Source: an uncultured Clostridia bacterium
GTDB lineage: Bacteria; Bacillota; Clostridia; TANB77; CAG-508
NCBI GenBank assembly: GCA_934133175.1
Contig: CAKPAX010000008.1
Coordinates: 1-62,046, forward strand
DNA: 62,046 bases
Direction of reading: 5' to 3'
Shown piece after piece: positions 48,638-56,784 of the stretch. The position numbers and the translations under genes are program-made. How positions within the stretch are numbered: position 1 is the first letter of the stretch; each line of letters opens with the position of its first letter. The notes under the pieces were generated by a model. It made no database searches. It worked only from the letters and a program-made list of their open reading frames with translations, and was not told the origin of the DNA.

Positions 48638-48684
48638 CTACCTACCTTTGTTTTTTGATAAATGTATTATATCATAATATGTAA

Positions 48685-49308
48685 TTATTTTTCAATTCCT
48701 TGAATGCATCTTCTAAAATTTGGTTCATTTTCTACACAGGTAATTAATGTTATTCTGTTATCATCAGTTTTTTCTAGCATACTCCAATCAGTATCTTTAA
48801 TTATTTCAATTTTATCCACTATGTATGTCTTTTTAAATTTTTTATATACATAATTTATTTCATCACCTTTTTTTAATTTTTTTATATCCTTAAAATAATT
48901 TACAGGATATCCTCTATTATGAGCTGCTAATCCTATATTTCCCTTCTTTTTAGAAGTATTTTTAAAATGACCAATATATTCATTCATTACATCATCTGTT
49001 GTTCCCTCTGATATCTCTGCTTCTAAAGATATCGCCCTTATTTCTATTTTCCATTTTTTTTCTTGTTTTTTATTTGAAATAATTGTATTTTCTATATTGG
49101 TATTAAGCTCTTTAACTACTTCATTTACCTCTTTTATATTATTTGTATTTTGATTATTATTTACTGAATTTTCTACATTTATTAAATTTTCATTATAATT
49201 TGAAATATACTTTGATATTAAAGAATAAATATAATTTAGACTCAAAAAAATTGATACTGAAATAATTAAAGAAATTAGATTTATATTTAGCTTTGTATAT
49301 CTAATAAT
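48685..49308 (-). CDS. Sortase 2, apparent AUU start
   Basis: 207 residues if started at ATT 49308, 5 nt behind AGAAGG. There is no ATG, GTG or TTG in frame before TTG 49245, and starting there would cut through the membrane segment (LNINLISLIISVSIFLSLNY) and would have no ribosome-binding site. Catalytic residues are His in AAHNRG, Cys in TLITC and Arg in NFRRC, all in the expected order. It differs clearly from the sortase at 1356. Upstream lies a Spo0A-box-like site (49413-49421). Confidence 0.82.
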   Translation of the reverse strand: MIRYTKLNINLISLIISVSIFLSLNYIYSLISKYISNYNENLINVENSVNNNQNTNNIKEVNEVVKELNTNIENTIISNKKQEKKWKIEIRAISLEAEISEGTTDDVMNEYIGHFKNTSKKKGNIGLAAHNRGYPVNYFKDIKKLKKGDEINYVYKKFKKTYIVDKIEIIKDTDWSMLEKTDDNRITLITCVENEPNFRRCIQGIEK

Positions 49309-49412
49309 AAATTCCTTCTTTCTTATTTAATTTTACTATATATTAAAATAAATATCTTTCTATTATATTAATATCAAATGCATATAAAGTAAAGTCTTTT
49401 TGATTTACAAAT

Positions 49413-49421
49413 TTCGACAAT
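49413..49421 (-). promoter_or_regulatory. Spo0A-box-like site upstream of sortase 2
   Basis: ATTGTCGAA on the minus strand, followed directly by ATTTGTAAA. This repeats the 10-bp tandem spacing seen at 36516, though the second half is weaker. Confidence 0.35.
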
Positions 49422-49432
49422 TTCAAAAAAAT

Positions 49433-49482
49433 AGGCGAACCTTAAAATATTCTTATTTTCCAAAACATTTTAAGGTCCACCT
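49433..49482 (-). terminator. Terminator overlapping the end of the M50 gene
   Basis: AGGTGGACCTTAAAAT pairs with ATTTTAAGGTTCGCCT (one mismatched/wobble position), followed by ATTTTTTTG on the minus strand. The stem starts inside the last codons of the M50 protease. Confidence 0.88.
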
Positions 49483-50123
49483 CTTTTAATAATTTCATAT
49501 GCCTCTATTATTTGTCTATGTATTTTATTTTCTTTTATTACCAATAGCCATAAAAATATTATTATAACAAAAATTGCTATATTTTTAAAATAATATATTG
49601 CTATACTACTAATAACTGTTAATATAATTATAAATAAATTAGAAATATTATTACTATATTCTCTAGCTTTCTTTTTTCCAAATTTTAAGCTTAAGACTCC
49701 TTTTAAAATTCTTCCTCCATCTAATGGATATATAGGAATCAAATTAAACAACATTATGAGTAAATTTGCATATATACAAATTTTATTGGATAAAAAATTT
49801 ACATCTATATTTTTTATTATAAAAATTATAACTAAATTAGTTAGTGGCCCTGCAATAGCAACTAATATTTTTTTTATTTCTAATAGATTACTTTTGCCAA
49901 TTTTTTTATTATAATCTTTTGGATACAATTTAAAAGATACTGATAATCCAAACGGCATTAATTCTAATTTTTCTGGTTTCATTCCTAGTAAAATTCCAGA
50001 TATCAAATGTCCAAGTTCATGAATTATACAAAAAAACATAATAGTTGCATATAATTCTATTTGTTTTGTAAAATAAAACAGAATTAAAAAAATAAAGATT
50101 TTTAAATCAATTCTAAATCTCAT
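49470..50123 (-). CDS. M50 site-2-type intramembrane metalloprotease, SpoIVFB-like
   Basis: 217 residues with about six membrane segments. The zinc site HELGH (about residue 36) is within a membrane helix, and the third ligand Asp is in NLIPIYPLDGGRIL (about residue 135). This size and motif order match SpoIVFB, which cleaves pro-sigma-K in the mother cell. It starts 13 bp after an M23-type gene that takes the place of spoIVFA. Pro-sigma-K processing is inferred; no sigK is in the window. Confidence 0.75.
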   Translation of the reverse strand: MRFRIDLKIFIFLILFYFTKQIELYATIMFFCIIHELGHLISGILLGMKPEKLELMPFGLSVSFKLYPKDYNKKIGKSNLLEIKKILVAIAGPLTNLVIIFIIKNIDVNFLSNKICIYANLLIMLFNLIPIYPLDGGRILKGVLSLKFGKKKAREYSNNISNLFIIILTVISSIAIYYFKNIAIFVIIIFLWLLVIKENKIHRQIIEAYEIIKRGGP

Positions 50124-50136
50124 ACTAAATCTTCCT

Positions 50137-51108
50137 CTATATATTTATGATTTTCTGAGGATCTACAAATCTATCTGCTTTTCTAATTTCAAAATGAAGA
50201 TGTGGTCCTGTAGAATTACCAGTTGTTCCGACTTCTGCTATTCTCTGTCCTTGTGTTACATTCTCACCTTCATTTACATACAAAGTCTTGCAATGTGCAT
50301 ATACCATTGTAACATCTCCAATTTTTATTTTTAAATGATTTCCATAATCCCCTTGACTTGAATTTTGTATTACAACCCCATCTGTAGCTGATCTTATAAT
50401 TGTCCCACTTATTGCAGCAATATCTAGTCCTGTATGATTTTTTGGAACTGTACTAGTTGTTGGATTTCTTATACCAAATTTTGAACTAATATATCCTTCA
50501 ACAGGAACAATAAAACTTGTTGTATTTTTTACATCTAGTATATCTTGTTCTTCTTGTGACAAGGTTATTGTAGATTCAACATTCTCATTATTTTCTTCTA
50601 CTGCTCCCCCAATATTTTCTTCTTTTGATGTTTCTTCAGTATTTTGCACATCAATACTATTATCAGATTTTTCTTTATCACTTTCCTCTAAATCAGTTTT
50701 ATTTTGTTCACCATTTTTTTGATTTTCTTGTTCTATTAAATTTTCTTCTTGATTACTAGTTAAATTATTATTTTGTATCTTACTTTCTTTTGTCAAATTA
50801 ATATATATATTATACAATTTTGTGTATGTTTCTTGAAAATTTACATCATAGGATAATATTTCCCTAACTTTGTTTTTCAAATCTTCAGAAAATACGTAAT
50901 TATTTATAATACAAAAATAAAATGTAGAATAAATTAATAAACATATAATAATTTGCCAAATCAATTTCTTAAACAATTTAAAATCTTTTCTGCTGTTTAC
51001 ACTTACTCTTGTACTACTATTACTATATCTACTATCACTTTCTCTTCTTCTATTATATATTTCTTCTGCTCTTCTAATTTTATCTTCAACAGACATCATT
51101 CTTTCCAT
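50137..51108 (-). CDS. Membrane-anchored M23-domain protein, SpoIVFA-like position
   Basis: 323 residues. A charged cytoplasmic N-terminus (EDKIRRAEEIYNRRRES), one membrane segment (about 48-68), a ~100-residue Gln/Glu/Asn-rich linker and a C-terminal M23 domain. Zinc ligands HTGLDIA, HCKTL and GPHLHFEI are intact, whereas Bacillus SpoIVFA keeps only a degenerate M23 domain. It is immediately upstream of the SpoIVFB-like gene, so it may both hold that protease in check and cut peptidoglycan. AGAGG precedes the ATG. Confidence 0.75.
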   Translation of the reverse strand: MERMMSVEDKIRRAEEIYNRRRESDSRYSNSSTRVSVNSRKDFKLFKKLIWQIIICLLIYSTFYFCIINNYVFSEDLKNKVREILSYDVNFQETYTKLYNIYINLTKESKIQNNNLTSNQEENLIEQENQKNGEQNKTDLEESDKEKSDNSIDVQNTEETSKEENIGGAVEENNENVESTITLSQEEQDILDVKNTTSFIVPVEGYISSKFGIRNPTTSTVPKNHTGLDIAAISGTIIRSATDGVVIQNSSQGDYGNHLKIKIGDVTMVYAHCKTLYVNEGENVTQGQRIAEVGTTGNSTGPHLHFEIRKADRFVDPQKIINI

Positions 51109-51181
51109 TAAAAAAACACCTCTTCCTTAGTATATTTTCTTTTTAATGTATATGTTTAGAAGATGTGTTTTATGTTTAATT

Positions 51182-51523
51182 TTAAAATATATTTAAAACT
51201 AAACTTATTAGCAGTAAAACAGTTACTACTATACTATATTTTTTTAAAATTCTTATTTTCTTTTTATTTTTTTCAGTAAGTTTTTCACTTTTTTTACAAT
51301 TTTGTGTTTTATCTATGTAGTTAGAAACTAACATTTCTGCTTCTTTTAATATATATTCTTTATTTTTTAATTGTTCATTTTTTACATTTTTATTACTTTG
51401 TTTATCTACAAATTCAAGTTTTTTTATCTTTTTGTTACCTTTAAGTATTACTATTGCTTCTTCTACTATATTAGAAGGTAAATTTTTCAATACTACTATA
51501 TTTTTCATGTTACTTGTCTCCAT
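51182..51523 (-). CDS. Hypothetical small protein with C-terminal membrane anchor
   Basis: 113 residues, not recognised. A ~90-residue soluble, Lys/Glu/Asn-rich part (KNIVVLKNLPSNIVEEAIVI ...) ends in one membrane helix (YSIVVTVLLLISLVLNIF) with nothing after it, a tail-anchored plan. AAGGAG lies 8 nt before the ATG. It stands between the YyaC-like gene and the M23/M50 pair, so a role in sporulation is a positional guess. Confidence 0.65.
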   Translation of the reverse strand: METSNMKNIVVLKNLPSNIVEEAIVILKGNKKIKKLEFVDKQSNKNVKNEQLKNKEYILKEAEMLVSNYIDKTQNCKKSEKLTEKNKKKIRILKKYSIVVTVLLLISLVLNIF

Positions 51524-51599
51524 TTAATATCACTCCTTAAAATATGTTCTATATTTTAAGTTTTTCCAATTTTATCAATGATATTCATTTTATTTAATG

Positions 51600-52112
51600 C
51601 TATAATATTGCTTCATAAATTCCAAGTGATATTATATTTGACAAATCAACTACTAATTGCACTGGCATTTCTCTTAATACTTGTAAATTTTTATATTTAT
51701 CCTTTAAATCCTCGCAAATACTATATTTTATGCTTATATCTCCTATTTCTATTTTTTCTTTATCTATACCGCAATTTAACTTTGTTTTACATTTTGTAAC
51801 AAAAATTTTTCCAACAAGTTCTTTTGTTGACATTGCCGAATCTATTACTATAACACATTTATTATTATTGTTTATATATTTTATACTTTCTTCAATATTT
51901 AATGCATGTATTGGTTTTTCAAAATTTCCTAATATATCGATTTCTTTATTATTCATTAATAATCGATTTAAATTAGAGCCAATTAAAGCACCTAAACTAT
52001 CACCAGATATTTTATTGGTTCCTATGCATAAAAAAACAATTTTTTTATTATTGTTTTTCAAATTTTTTCTAAGTTCATTAACAAAATTTTTATAATCTTC
52101 TTGTATAATCAT
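51600..52112 (-). CDS. yyaC: YyaC-like (DUF1256) spore protein
   Basis: 170 residues. Family marks are FLCIGTNKISGDSLGALIGS near the N-terminus and VIVIDSAMST in the middle, the two acidic loops of a protease-like fold related to the GPR germination protease. Members are confined to spore formers and are annotated as spore proteins or proteases of unknown substrate. TTGGAGG is 3-4 nt from the ATG region. Its presence with Spo0A in this block supports endospore formation. Confidence 0.8.
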   Translation of the reverse strand: MIIQEDYKNFVNELRKNLKNNNKKIVFLCIGTNKISGDSLGALIGSNLNRLLMNNKEIDILGNFEKPIHALNIEESIKYINNNNKCVIVIDSAMSTKELVGKIFVTKCKTKLNCGIDKEKIEIGDISIKYSICEDLKDKYKNLQVLREMPVQLVVDLSNIISLGIYEAIL

Positions 52113-52161
52113 TATTCCTCCAAAATTAATTTTATTAAAAATATATGCTATAATTTATTCT

Positions 52162-52410
52162 TTAATTCTTTTTATTTGGAGTTATAATTATCTTTATTTT
52201 ATTGTCATTTTCATATTTACTTATTAAATCATTTGAAAAACTTGCTAATTCATTTGTAATTATAATAGTATCATAATTTTTATTCTTTAAATTATTTAAT
52301 TCTTTATCTATCATTTCTGGATCTTCTAATTCAAAAACATCAAATCCCATTCCCCTAGCTAATCTATAATTTTTATTATCCCCTTTAATTCTTATATATG
52401 AAATCTTCAT
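52162..52410 (-). CDS. Small protein resembling V/A-type ATPase subunit F
   Basis: 82 residues from ATG 52410. The pattern ISYIRIKGD ... LARGMGFDVFELEDPE ... YDTIIITNELASF follows the subunit F fold of archaeal/V-type ATPases, a small Rossmann-like protein. No other ATPase subunit gene lies nearby, so it is an orphan and may do something different in the spore block. The weak GGGTGA site overlaps the terminator of the gene before it. TTG 52425 is an alternative start. Confidence 0.5.
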   Translation of the reverse strand: MKISYIRIKGDNKNYRLARGMGFDVFELEDPEMIDKELNNLKNKNYDTIIITNELASFSNDLISKYENDNKIKIIITPNKKN

Positions 52411-52411
52411 A

Positions 52412-52446
52412 AAAAAATCACCCAATTTTATTTTGAGTGATTTTTT
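52412..52446 (-). terminator. Terminator of the VanW gene
   Basis: AAAAAATCAC and GTGATTTTTT form a 10-bp stem with a 15-nt loop. On the minus strand its 3' half runs straight into the start of the small F-like gene. Confidence 0.7.
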
Positions 52447-52466
52447 ATTTTTTATTCTATTTAATT

Positions 52467-53810
52467 TTAATAAACTTTATATGCTGCTGCAATTACTCTT
52501 CCATTTGCAGAATACATTTCAAGTCTTATTGTATCTTTTGTTGTATTTTTAAATTTAAAATTTTTACTTCCATATGACACAGCTGCTTCTACTCCATCAC
52601 CATTTAAATAACTTACATGATTTGAGTGTGGTCTAGCATATATGCTTTTTGACCCTAATCTTTTTGCAACTCCGCACAAAGTTGTTGCAACTTGGCAAAC
52701 ACCTCCACCAAAGTCTTGTTTATATATTCCATTTACTATAACTGTTGCTTGTTTATAACCGTTTTGTCCTCCACATGATCCCACTACATTAAACCAGTTA
52801 AATTCTTCTCCTGCTCTTAATTTTTTACCTGTTATTTTTCCACAAGCTTTTGCTATATTAAAGTTTCTATTTGATGGGCTTCCTCTTGAATATGTTGTAT
52901 ATGTAACTAATAATTCCTCTTTTTTAGAATTTGATGTTCTTATATAATCTTTGCTAACATATCCTACATTTCCTGCATTTGTTGATACTTTATACCAATT
53001 ATTATTTTCAGAAAGTATATTTACAATTTCAGCAGCATCTAGTTTTTCTTTAACTCTAGAATAACTGTTAGCAGAGCTTCTTAAAGATAATGTCGATGTA
53101 ACTGCTACAAAACCTTTTTTATTAATATATGGTTTATTTTTTGATAAATTCTCTTCTAATACATATCCAATAGTTCCTGATGATGTTCTTATTCTTGCCC
53201 ACCCATTTTTTCTTTCAGCTACAGTTACCTTTTTACAAAAATCGATAGTTTCCAAATTTTTAGAATTATCTGTTGCTTTTCTTCTTACTTTTAATGTTTT
53301 TAATGTATATGCTTTATAAGGTTTTTGTTTTGAAACTTTTACTTTTGCTATATATCCAATTTTTCCTAATGATGTTCTTACTTTTATCCATCCATTTTTT
53401 TCTTTTCTTATTACAGTTATTTTTTCTCCGAATTGTAAAGTTTGTAATTTTTTAGAATTATCTGTTGCCTTTCTTCTTACTACTACACTTTTTATTGCAT
53501 ATGCTTTATAAGGTTTTTGTTCTGATACTTTTTCTTCTGCAATGTATCCAATTGTTCCTGATGATGTCTTTACTTTTAACCATCCTTTTTCTTCTTTTTT
53601 TATTACAGATACTTTATTACAAAAATCTAATTTTTCTAACTTTTTAGAATTATCTGTTGCTCTTTTTCTTATTATTACATTTTTTATTGTATATGCCTTA
53701 TATAATGTTTTTTCTGTTCCTGCATAAGAATTTGGTATTTGAATATTAAAGAATATTCCAAATACTACTAACATACATATTGATAAGATTGTTAATTTTC
53801 TTGTTTTCAT
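52467..53810 (-). CDS. Secreted SH3-repeat protein with VanW domain
   Basis: 447 residues. A signal peptide (LTILSICMLVVFGIFFNI) leads to four bacterial SH3 repeats. The first three are ~62-residue near copies (YKAY-IK--RRKATDNSK), and the fourth diverges. The C-terminal ~140 residues are a VanW domain (NRNFNIAKACGKITGKKLRAG, FGGGVCQVATTL, NHVSYLNGDG). SH3 repeats bind cell wall; VanW is a domain of unknown enzymology first seen in vancomycin-resistance clusters and common in spore formers. Directly downstream of spo0A, separated by a terminator. Confidence 0.9.
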   Translation of the reverse strand: MKTRKLTILSICMLVVFGIFFNIQIPNSYAGTEKTLYKAYTIKNVIIRKRATDNSKKLEKLDFCNKVSVIKKEEKGWLKVKTSSGTIGYIAEEKVSEQKPYKAYAIKSVVVRRKATDNSKKLQTLQFGEKITVIRKEKNGWIKVRTSLGKIGYIAKVKVSKQKPYKAYTLKTLKVRRKATDNSKNLETIDFCKKVTVAERKNGWARIRTSSGTIGYVLEENLSKNKPYINKKGFVAVTSTLSLRSSANSYSRVKEKLDAAEIVNILSENNNWYKVSTNAGNVGYVSKDYIRTSNSKKEELLVTYTTYSRGSPSNRNFNIAKACGKITGKKLRAGEEFNWFNVVGSCGGQNGYKQATVIVNGIYKQDFGGGVCQVATTLCGVAKRLGSKSIYARPHSNHVSYLNGDGVEAAVSYGSKNFKFKNTTKDTIRLEMYSANGRVIAAAYKVY

Positions 53811-53909
53811 ATTAATCCCCCAATTAAATTTATATTCTTATTTAACGCCTTTTATTATATATTTAATTTTTTTCTATTGCAATCTTTTTTTATAAATTGT
53901 AAAAAAAGA

Positions 53910-53934
53910 TTCAAAAAGTATATTACTTTTTGAA
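53910..53934 (-). terminator. Terminator of spo0A
   Basis: TTCAAAAAGTA and TACTTTTTGAA form an 11-bp stem with a TAT loop, followed on the minus strand by a T-run. Confidence 0.85.
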
Positions 53935-53942
53935 CCTTTTTA

Positions 53943-54752
53943 TTATGCACTTTTTAATTCTAATCTTAATTTATCTGCAATCATAGCTATAAATTCACTA
54001 TTTGTTGGTTTTCCTTTACTTGCAGAAATTGTATATCCAAATATACTTTCAACAGCTTCTTGTTGTCCTCTTCCCCAAGCAACTTCTATTGCATGACGAA
54101 TTGCACGTTCTACTCTTGATGGTGTAGTAGAAAATTTTTGTGCTATTTGAGGATATAAACTTTTTGTTATTTGATTAATCACATCTATATCTTTTACAAC
54201 CATCATTATCGCTTCTCTTAAATATTGATATCCTTTTATATGAGCTGGAACTCCAACTTCATGAATTAAATTTGTAACTAAAGCCTCTAAATTTTCTTCA
54301 TCTTTTTCATTTTCTACAGTTATATATTGTGTCTTTATTTCTCTTGACACATAATTCATATTTTTTGAAGGTTTATAATTTTTAAGTTCTTTTATTCTTT
54401 TTATTAATAACTCAATATCAAATGGTTTTACCATGTAATATTCTGCTCCTAAAGAAACAGCTCTTTGAGTAATTTTATCTTGTCCTACAGCTGACAACAT
54501 AATGCATATTGGTTTTTTTGTTCCTTTTAATTCATTAACTTTTTCTAGTACTCCTATTCCGTCTAAATGTGGCATAATAACATCTAATATTGCTATATCT
54601 GGTTCTTTATTTTCTATCATATTCACTGCTTCTAATCCGTCTTTTGCCATTCCCACAACTTCCATATCATTTTCTCTTCTTAAGTATGATGCTAATGTAT
54701 TTGCAAATTCTTGATTATCATCTGCAATTAGCACTCTAAGTTTTTCATTCAC
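53943..54752 (-). CDS. spo0A: Sporulation master regulator Spo0A
   Basis: 269 residues. Receiver domain: acidic pair in LIADDNQEF, phosphoacceptor Asp in IAILDVIMPHLDGIG, Lys in YMVKPFDI. The C-terminal Spo0A DNA-binding domain is unmistakable: AHIKGYQYLREAI, then TTPSRVERAIRHAIEVAW and KGKPTNSEFIAMIADKLR. When phosphorylated it binds TTTGTCGAA boxes and commits the cell to sporulation. It starts at GTG 54752, 8 nt behind AGGAGG; the overlapping ATG at 54748 is out of frame. No spoIVB gene lies upstream, unlike in Bacillus. Confidence 0.97.
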   Translation of the reverse strand: MNEKLRVLIADDNQEFANTLASYLRRENDMEVVGMAKDGLEAVNMIENKEPDIAILDVIMPHLDGIGVLEKVNELKGTKKPICIMLSAVGQDKITQRAVSLGAEYYMVKPFDIELLIKRIKELKNYKPSKNMNYVSREIKTQYITVENEKDEENLEALVTNLIHEVGVPAHIKGYQYLREAIMMVVKDIDVINQITKSLYPQIAQKFSTTPSRVERAIRHAIEVAWGRGQQEAVESIFGYTISASKGKPTNSEFIAMIADKLRLELKSA

Positions 54753-54797
54753 AATCTTTTCCTCCTAAAAATTTTATTTGTATTTTCTACGAATCAA

Positions 54798-54826
54798 ATT
54801 ATATTGCAATTTTTAGGATTTTGCAA
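54798..54826 (-). promoter_or_regulatory. Sigma-A-type promoter of spo0A
   Basis: TTGCAA (54826-54821), 17 bp, TATAAT (54803-54798) on the minus strand, about 45 bp before the start codon. No clear sigma-H promoter is visible beside it. Confidence 0.7.
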
Positions 54827-54865
54827 TTTATTTTTGGAAATTTTTTCCAATTTTTTATAAAACTT

Positions 54866-55504
54866 TTATTTTTCTACACTTTTGTTAACCAATTTTTCAT
54901 ATAAAACTTTTATATTATTTATTTTTATATTTTTTGTATTAATATCAGCTAATAATTCCTTATAAACAGCGGTTTCTAACTCTATTTTACAATTAACAAC
55001 ATCTAAAAATTGAGTACTTGTTATATTAATACCTTTATTTTTACAATAATATTTAAAAAGTTCTAAATTATTATATTCTATATCTACATCTGCTTCTATT
55101 CCTTTTACTTTCAACACTTTTTCACTTTTATCTATTGCTAGCATAGTTGCTCCTGAATATGCCCTAACCAAACCTCCTGTACCTAATAATATTCCTCCAA
55201 AATATCTTGTTACAATAACTAAAATATTACATAAATTATTTTTTTGTAGTATATTTAACATAGGCGCTCCCGCTGTTCCAGAAGGTTCACCATCATCACT
55301 TGATTTTTCTATAATTGAATCTCCATCTACAACTCTATATGCAACACAGTTATGTCTTGCATCATAATATTTCTTTTTTGTTTGTTTTATAATATCTTCT
55401 GCTTGTTTTTGATTTTCTATATAAAATAAATTTGCTATAAACTTTGATTTTTTTTCTACTAATTCAGCTTCAATATTATGTTTTATAGTTAAAAACTCTT
55501 GCAT
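54866..55504 (-). CDS. YigZ/IMPACT-family protein
   Basis: 212 residues. The N-terminal domain has the family signature SSDDGEPSGTAGAPML and RYFGGILLGTGGLVRAYS. The C-terminal ~70 residues form the smaller alpha/beta domain. Members bind nucleotides or RNA and resemble eukaryotic IMPACT, which modulates translation under stress; the bacterial role is unsettled. It follows the HI0933-like flavoprotein gene by 20 bp and is probably cotranscribed. Confidence 0.9.
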   Translation of the reverse strand: MQEFLTIKHNIEAELVEKKSKFIANLFYIENQKQAEDIIKQTKKKYYDARHNCVAYRVVDGDSIIEKSSDDGEPSGTAGAPMLNILQKNNLCNILVIVTRYFGGILLGTGGLVRAYSGATMLAIDKSEKVLKVKGIEADVDIEYNNLELFKYYCKNKGINITSTQFLDVVNCKIELETAVYKELLADINTKNIKINNIKVLYEKLVNKSVEK

Positions 55505-55524
55505 AAAATTGTCCTTTCTATATT

Positions 55525-56769
55525 TTAACTTATTCCAGCAGTATATCCTGTACTATACGCAATTTGTAAATTAAATCCCCCTGTATAACTATCTACATCT
55601 ATAATTTCTCCTGCAAAATACAATCCATTTACTATTTTAGATTCCATAGTTTTAGGATTAATTTCCTTTATATTTATTCCTCCACTTGTAATTATAGCTT
55701 CATCAATTGGTCTAAATCCTTTTATTGTTACCTCAAAATTTTTAAGTAATTTTACTAAATTTCTTCTTTCTTCTTTTTTTATTTCATTTACTTGTTTTTG
55801 TGGATTTATTCCACTTCTTTCTATAATAATATTTATTAATTTTTGTGGTAATAATTTATCTAGTGAATTTTTAAATTGTTTATTTTTTATTTCATTAAAG
55901 TCTCTTAAAATTCTTTCATCTAATTTTTCTTCTGATAATGCAGGTTTTAAATCTATGCTTAACTTTATTTTCTTGTTTTTTAGCAGTTCATCTATATTTT
56001 TATATCTTACCAAATGTGCTGAGGAACTAAGAATTGTTGGGCCAGATACACCAAAATGTGTAAATAGCATCTCTCCAAAATCTTCATATATTATTTTATT
56101 TTTTTCTATATCTTTTAATTTAATTTCTACATTTCTTAAACTCAATCCTTGCATTTCTTTACAAGTATCTTTTTCAAATGTTTCTAATGGTACTAATGAT
56201 GGTTTTATTTTTGTTACAGTATGTCCTAATTTTTCTACCATTTTATATCCATCACCTGTAGAACCTGTTAATGGATAACTTTTTCCACCTGTTGCTACTA
56301 TTATTTTATCTGCATTTATTATTTTATCTTGTAGCTTTACTCCTATAACATTTTCATCTTTTACAAGAATTTCACTAACTTTTTGATTTAACAATATTTC
56401 TACATTCAGTTCTTTTAATCTTTTTGTAAAACATTTTAATACATCTTGCGATTTATCTGTTATAGGAAAAATTCTATTTCCTCTTTCTTCTTTAACTTCT
56501 AGTCCTTGTTTTTTTAGAAAATCTATAATATCAGCATTTGTATAATTTTTGTATACACTATATAAAAACATTCCATTACCTGGTGTATTTTTTATAAATT
56601 CATCCATACTTAAAGAAGATGTTATATTACATCTTCCCTTTCCTGTTATTAATAATTTTCTTCCAAGTGATTGCATCTTTTCAATTAAAATTACTTTATT
56701 ACCATTTTCTGCAGAAGTTATTGCTGACATCATGCCAGCGGGTCCTCCACCAATTACTACTACTTTCAT
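55525..56769 (-). CDS. HI0933/BaiN-like FAD-dependent oxidoreductase
   Basis: 414 residues. FAD-binding motif VVIGGGPAGMMSAITSAENG, then the family block LLITGKGRCNITSS, the middle insertion, GEMLFTHFGVSGPTILSSS, and the C-terminal YFAGEIIDVDSYTGGFNLQ. These residues define the HI0933/YhiN group. BaiN of gut clostridia was proposed to act in bile-acid dehydroxylation, but most members have no proven substrate. It lies 15 bp after the methionine gamma-lyase-type gene. Confidence 0.9.
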   Translation of the reverse strand: MKVVVIGGGPAGMMSAITSAENGNKVILIEKMQSLGRKLLITGKGRCNITSSLSMDEFIKNTPGNGMFLYSVYKNYTNADIIDFLKKQGLEVKEERGNRIFPITDKSQDVLKCFTKRLKELNVEILLNQKVSEILVKDENVIGVKLQDKIINADKIIVATGGKSYPLTGSTGDGYKMVEKLGHTVTKIKPSLVPLETFEKDTCKEMQGLSLRNVEIKLKDIEKNKIIYEDFGEMLFTHFGVSGPTILSSSAHLVRYKNIDELLKNKKIKLSIDLKPALSEEKLDERILRDFNEIKNKQFKNSLDKLLPQKLINIIIERSGINPQKQVNEIKKEERRNLVKLLKNFEVTIKGFRPIDEAIITSGGINIKEINPKTMESKIVNGLYFAGEIIDVDSYTGGFNLQIAYSTGYTAGIS

Positions 56770-56784
56770 TTTTACCCCTTTTTA

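Noticed and set aside
52467..53810. Vancomycin-resistance cluster
   Set aside because: A VanW domain alone does not indicate resistance; no vanH, vanA or vanX homologue is present.
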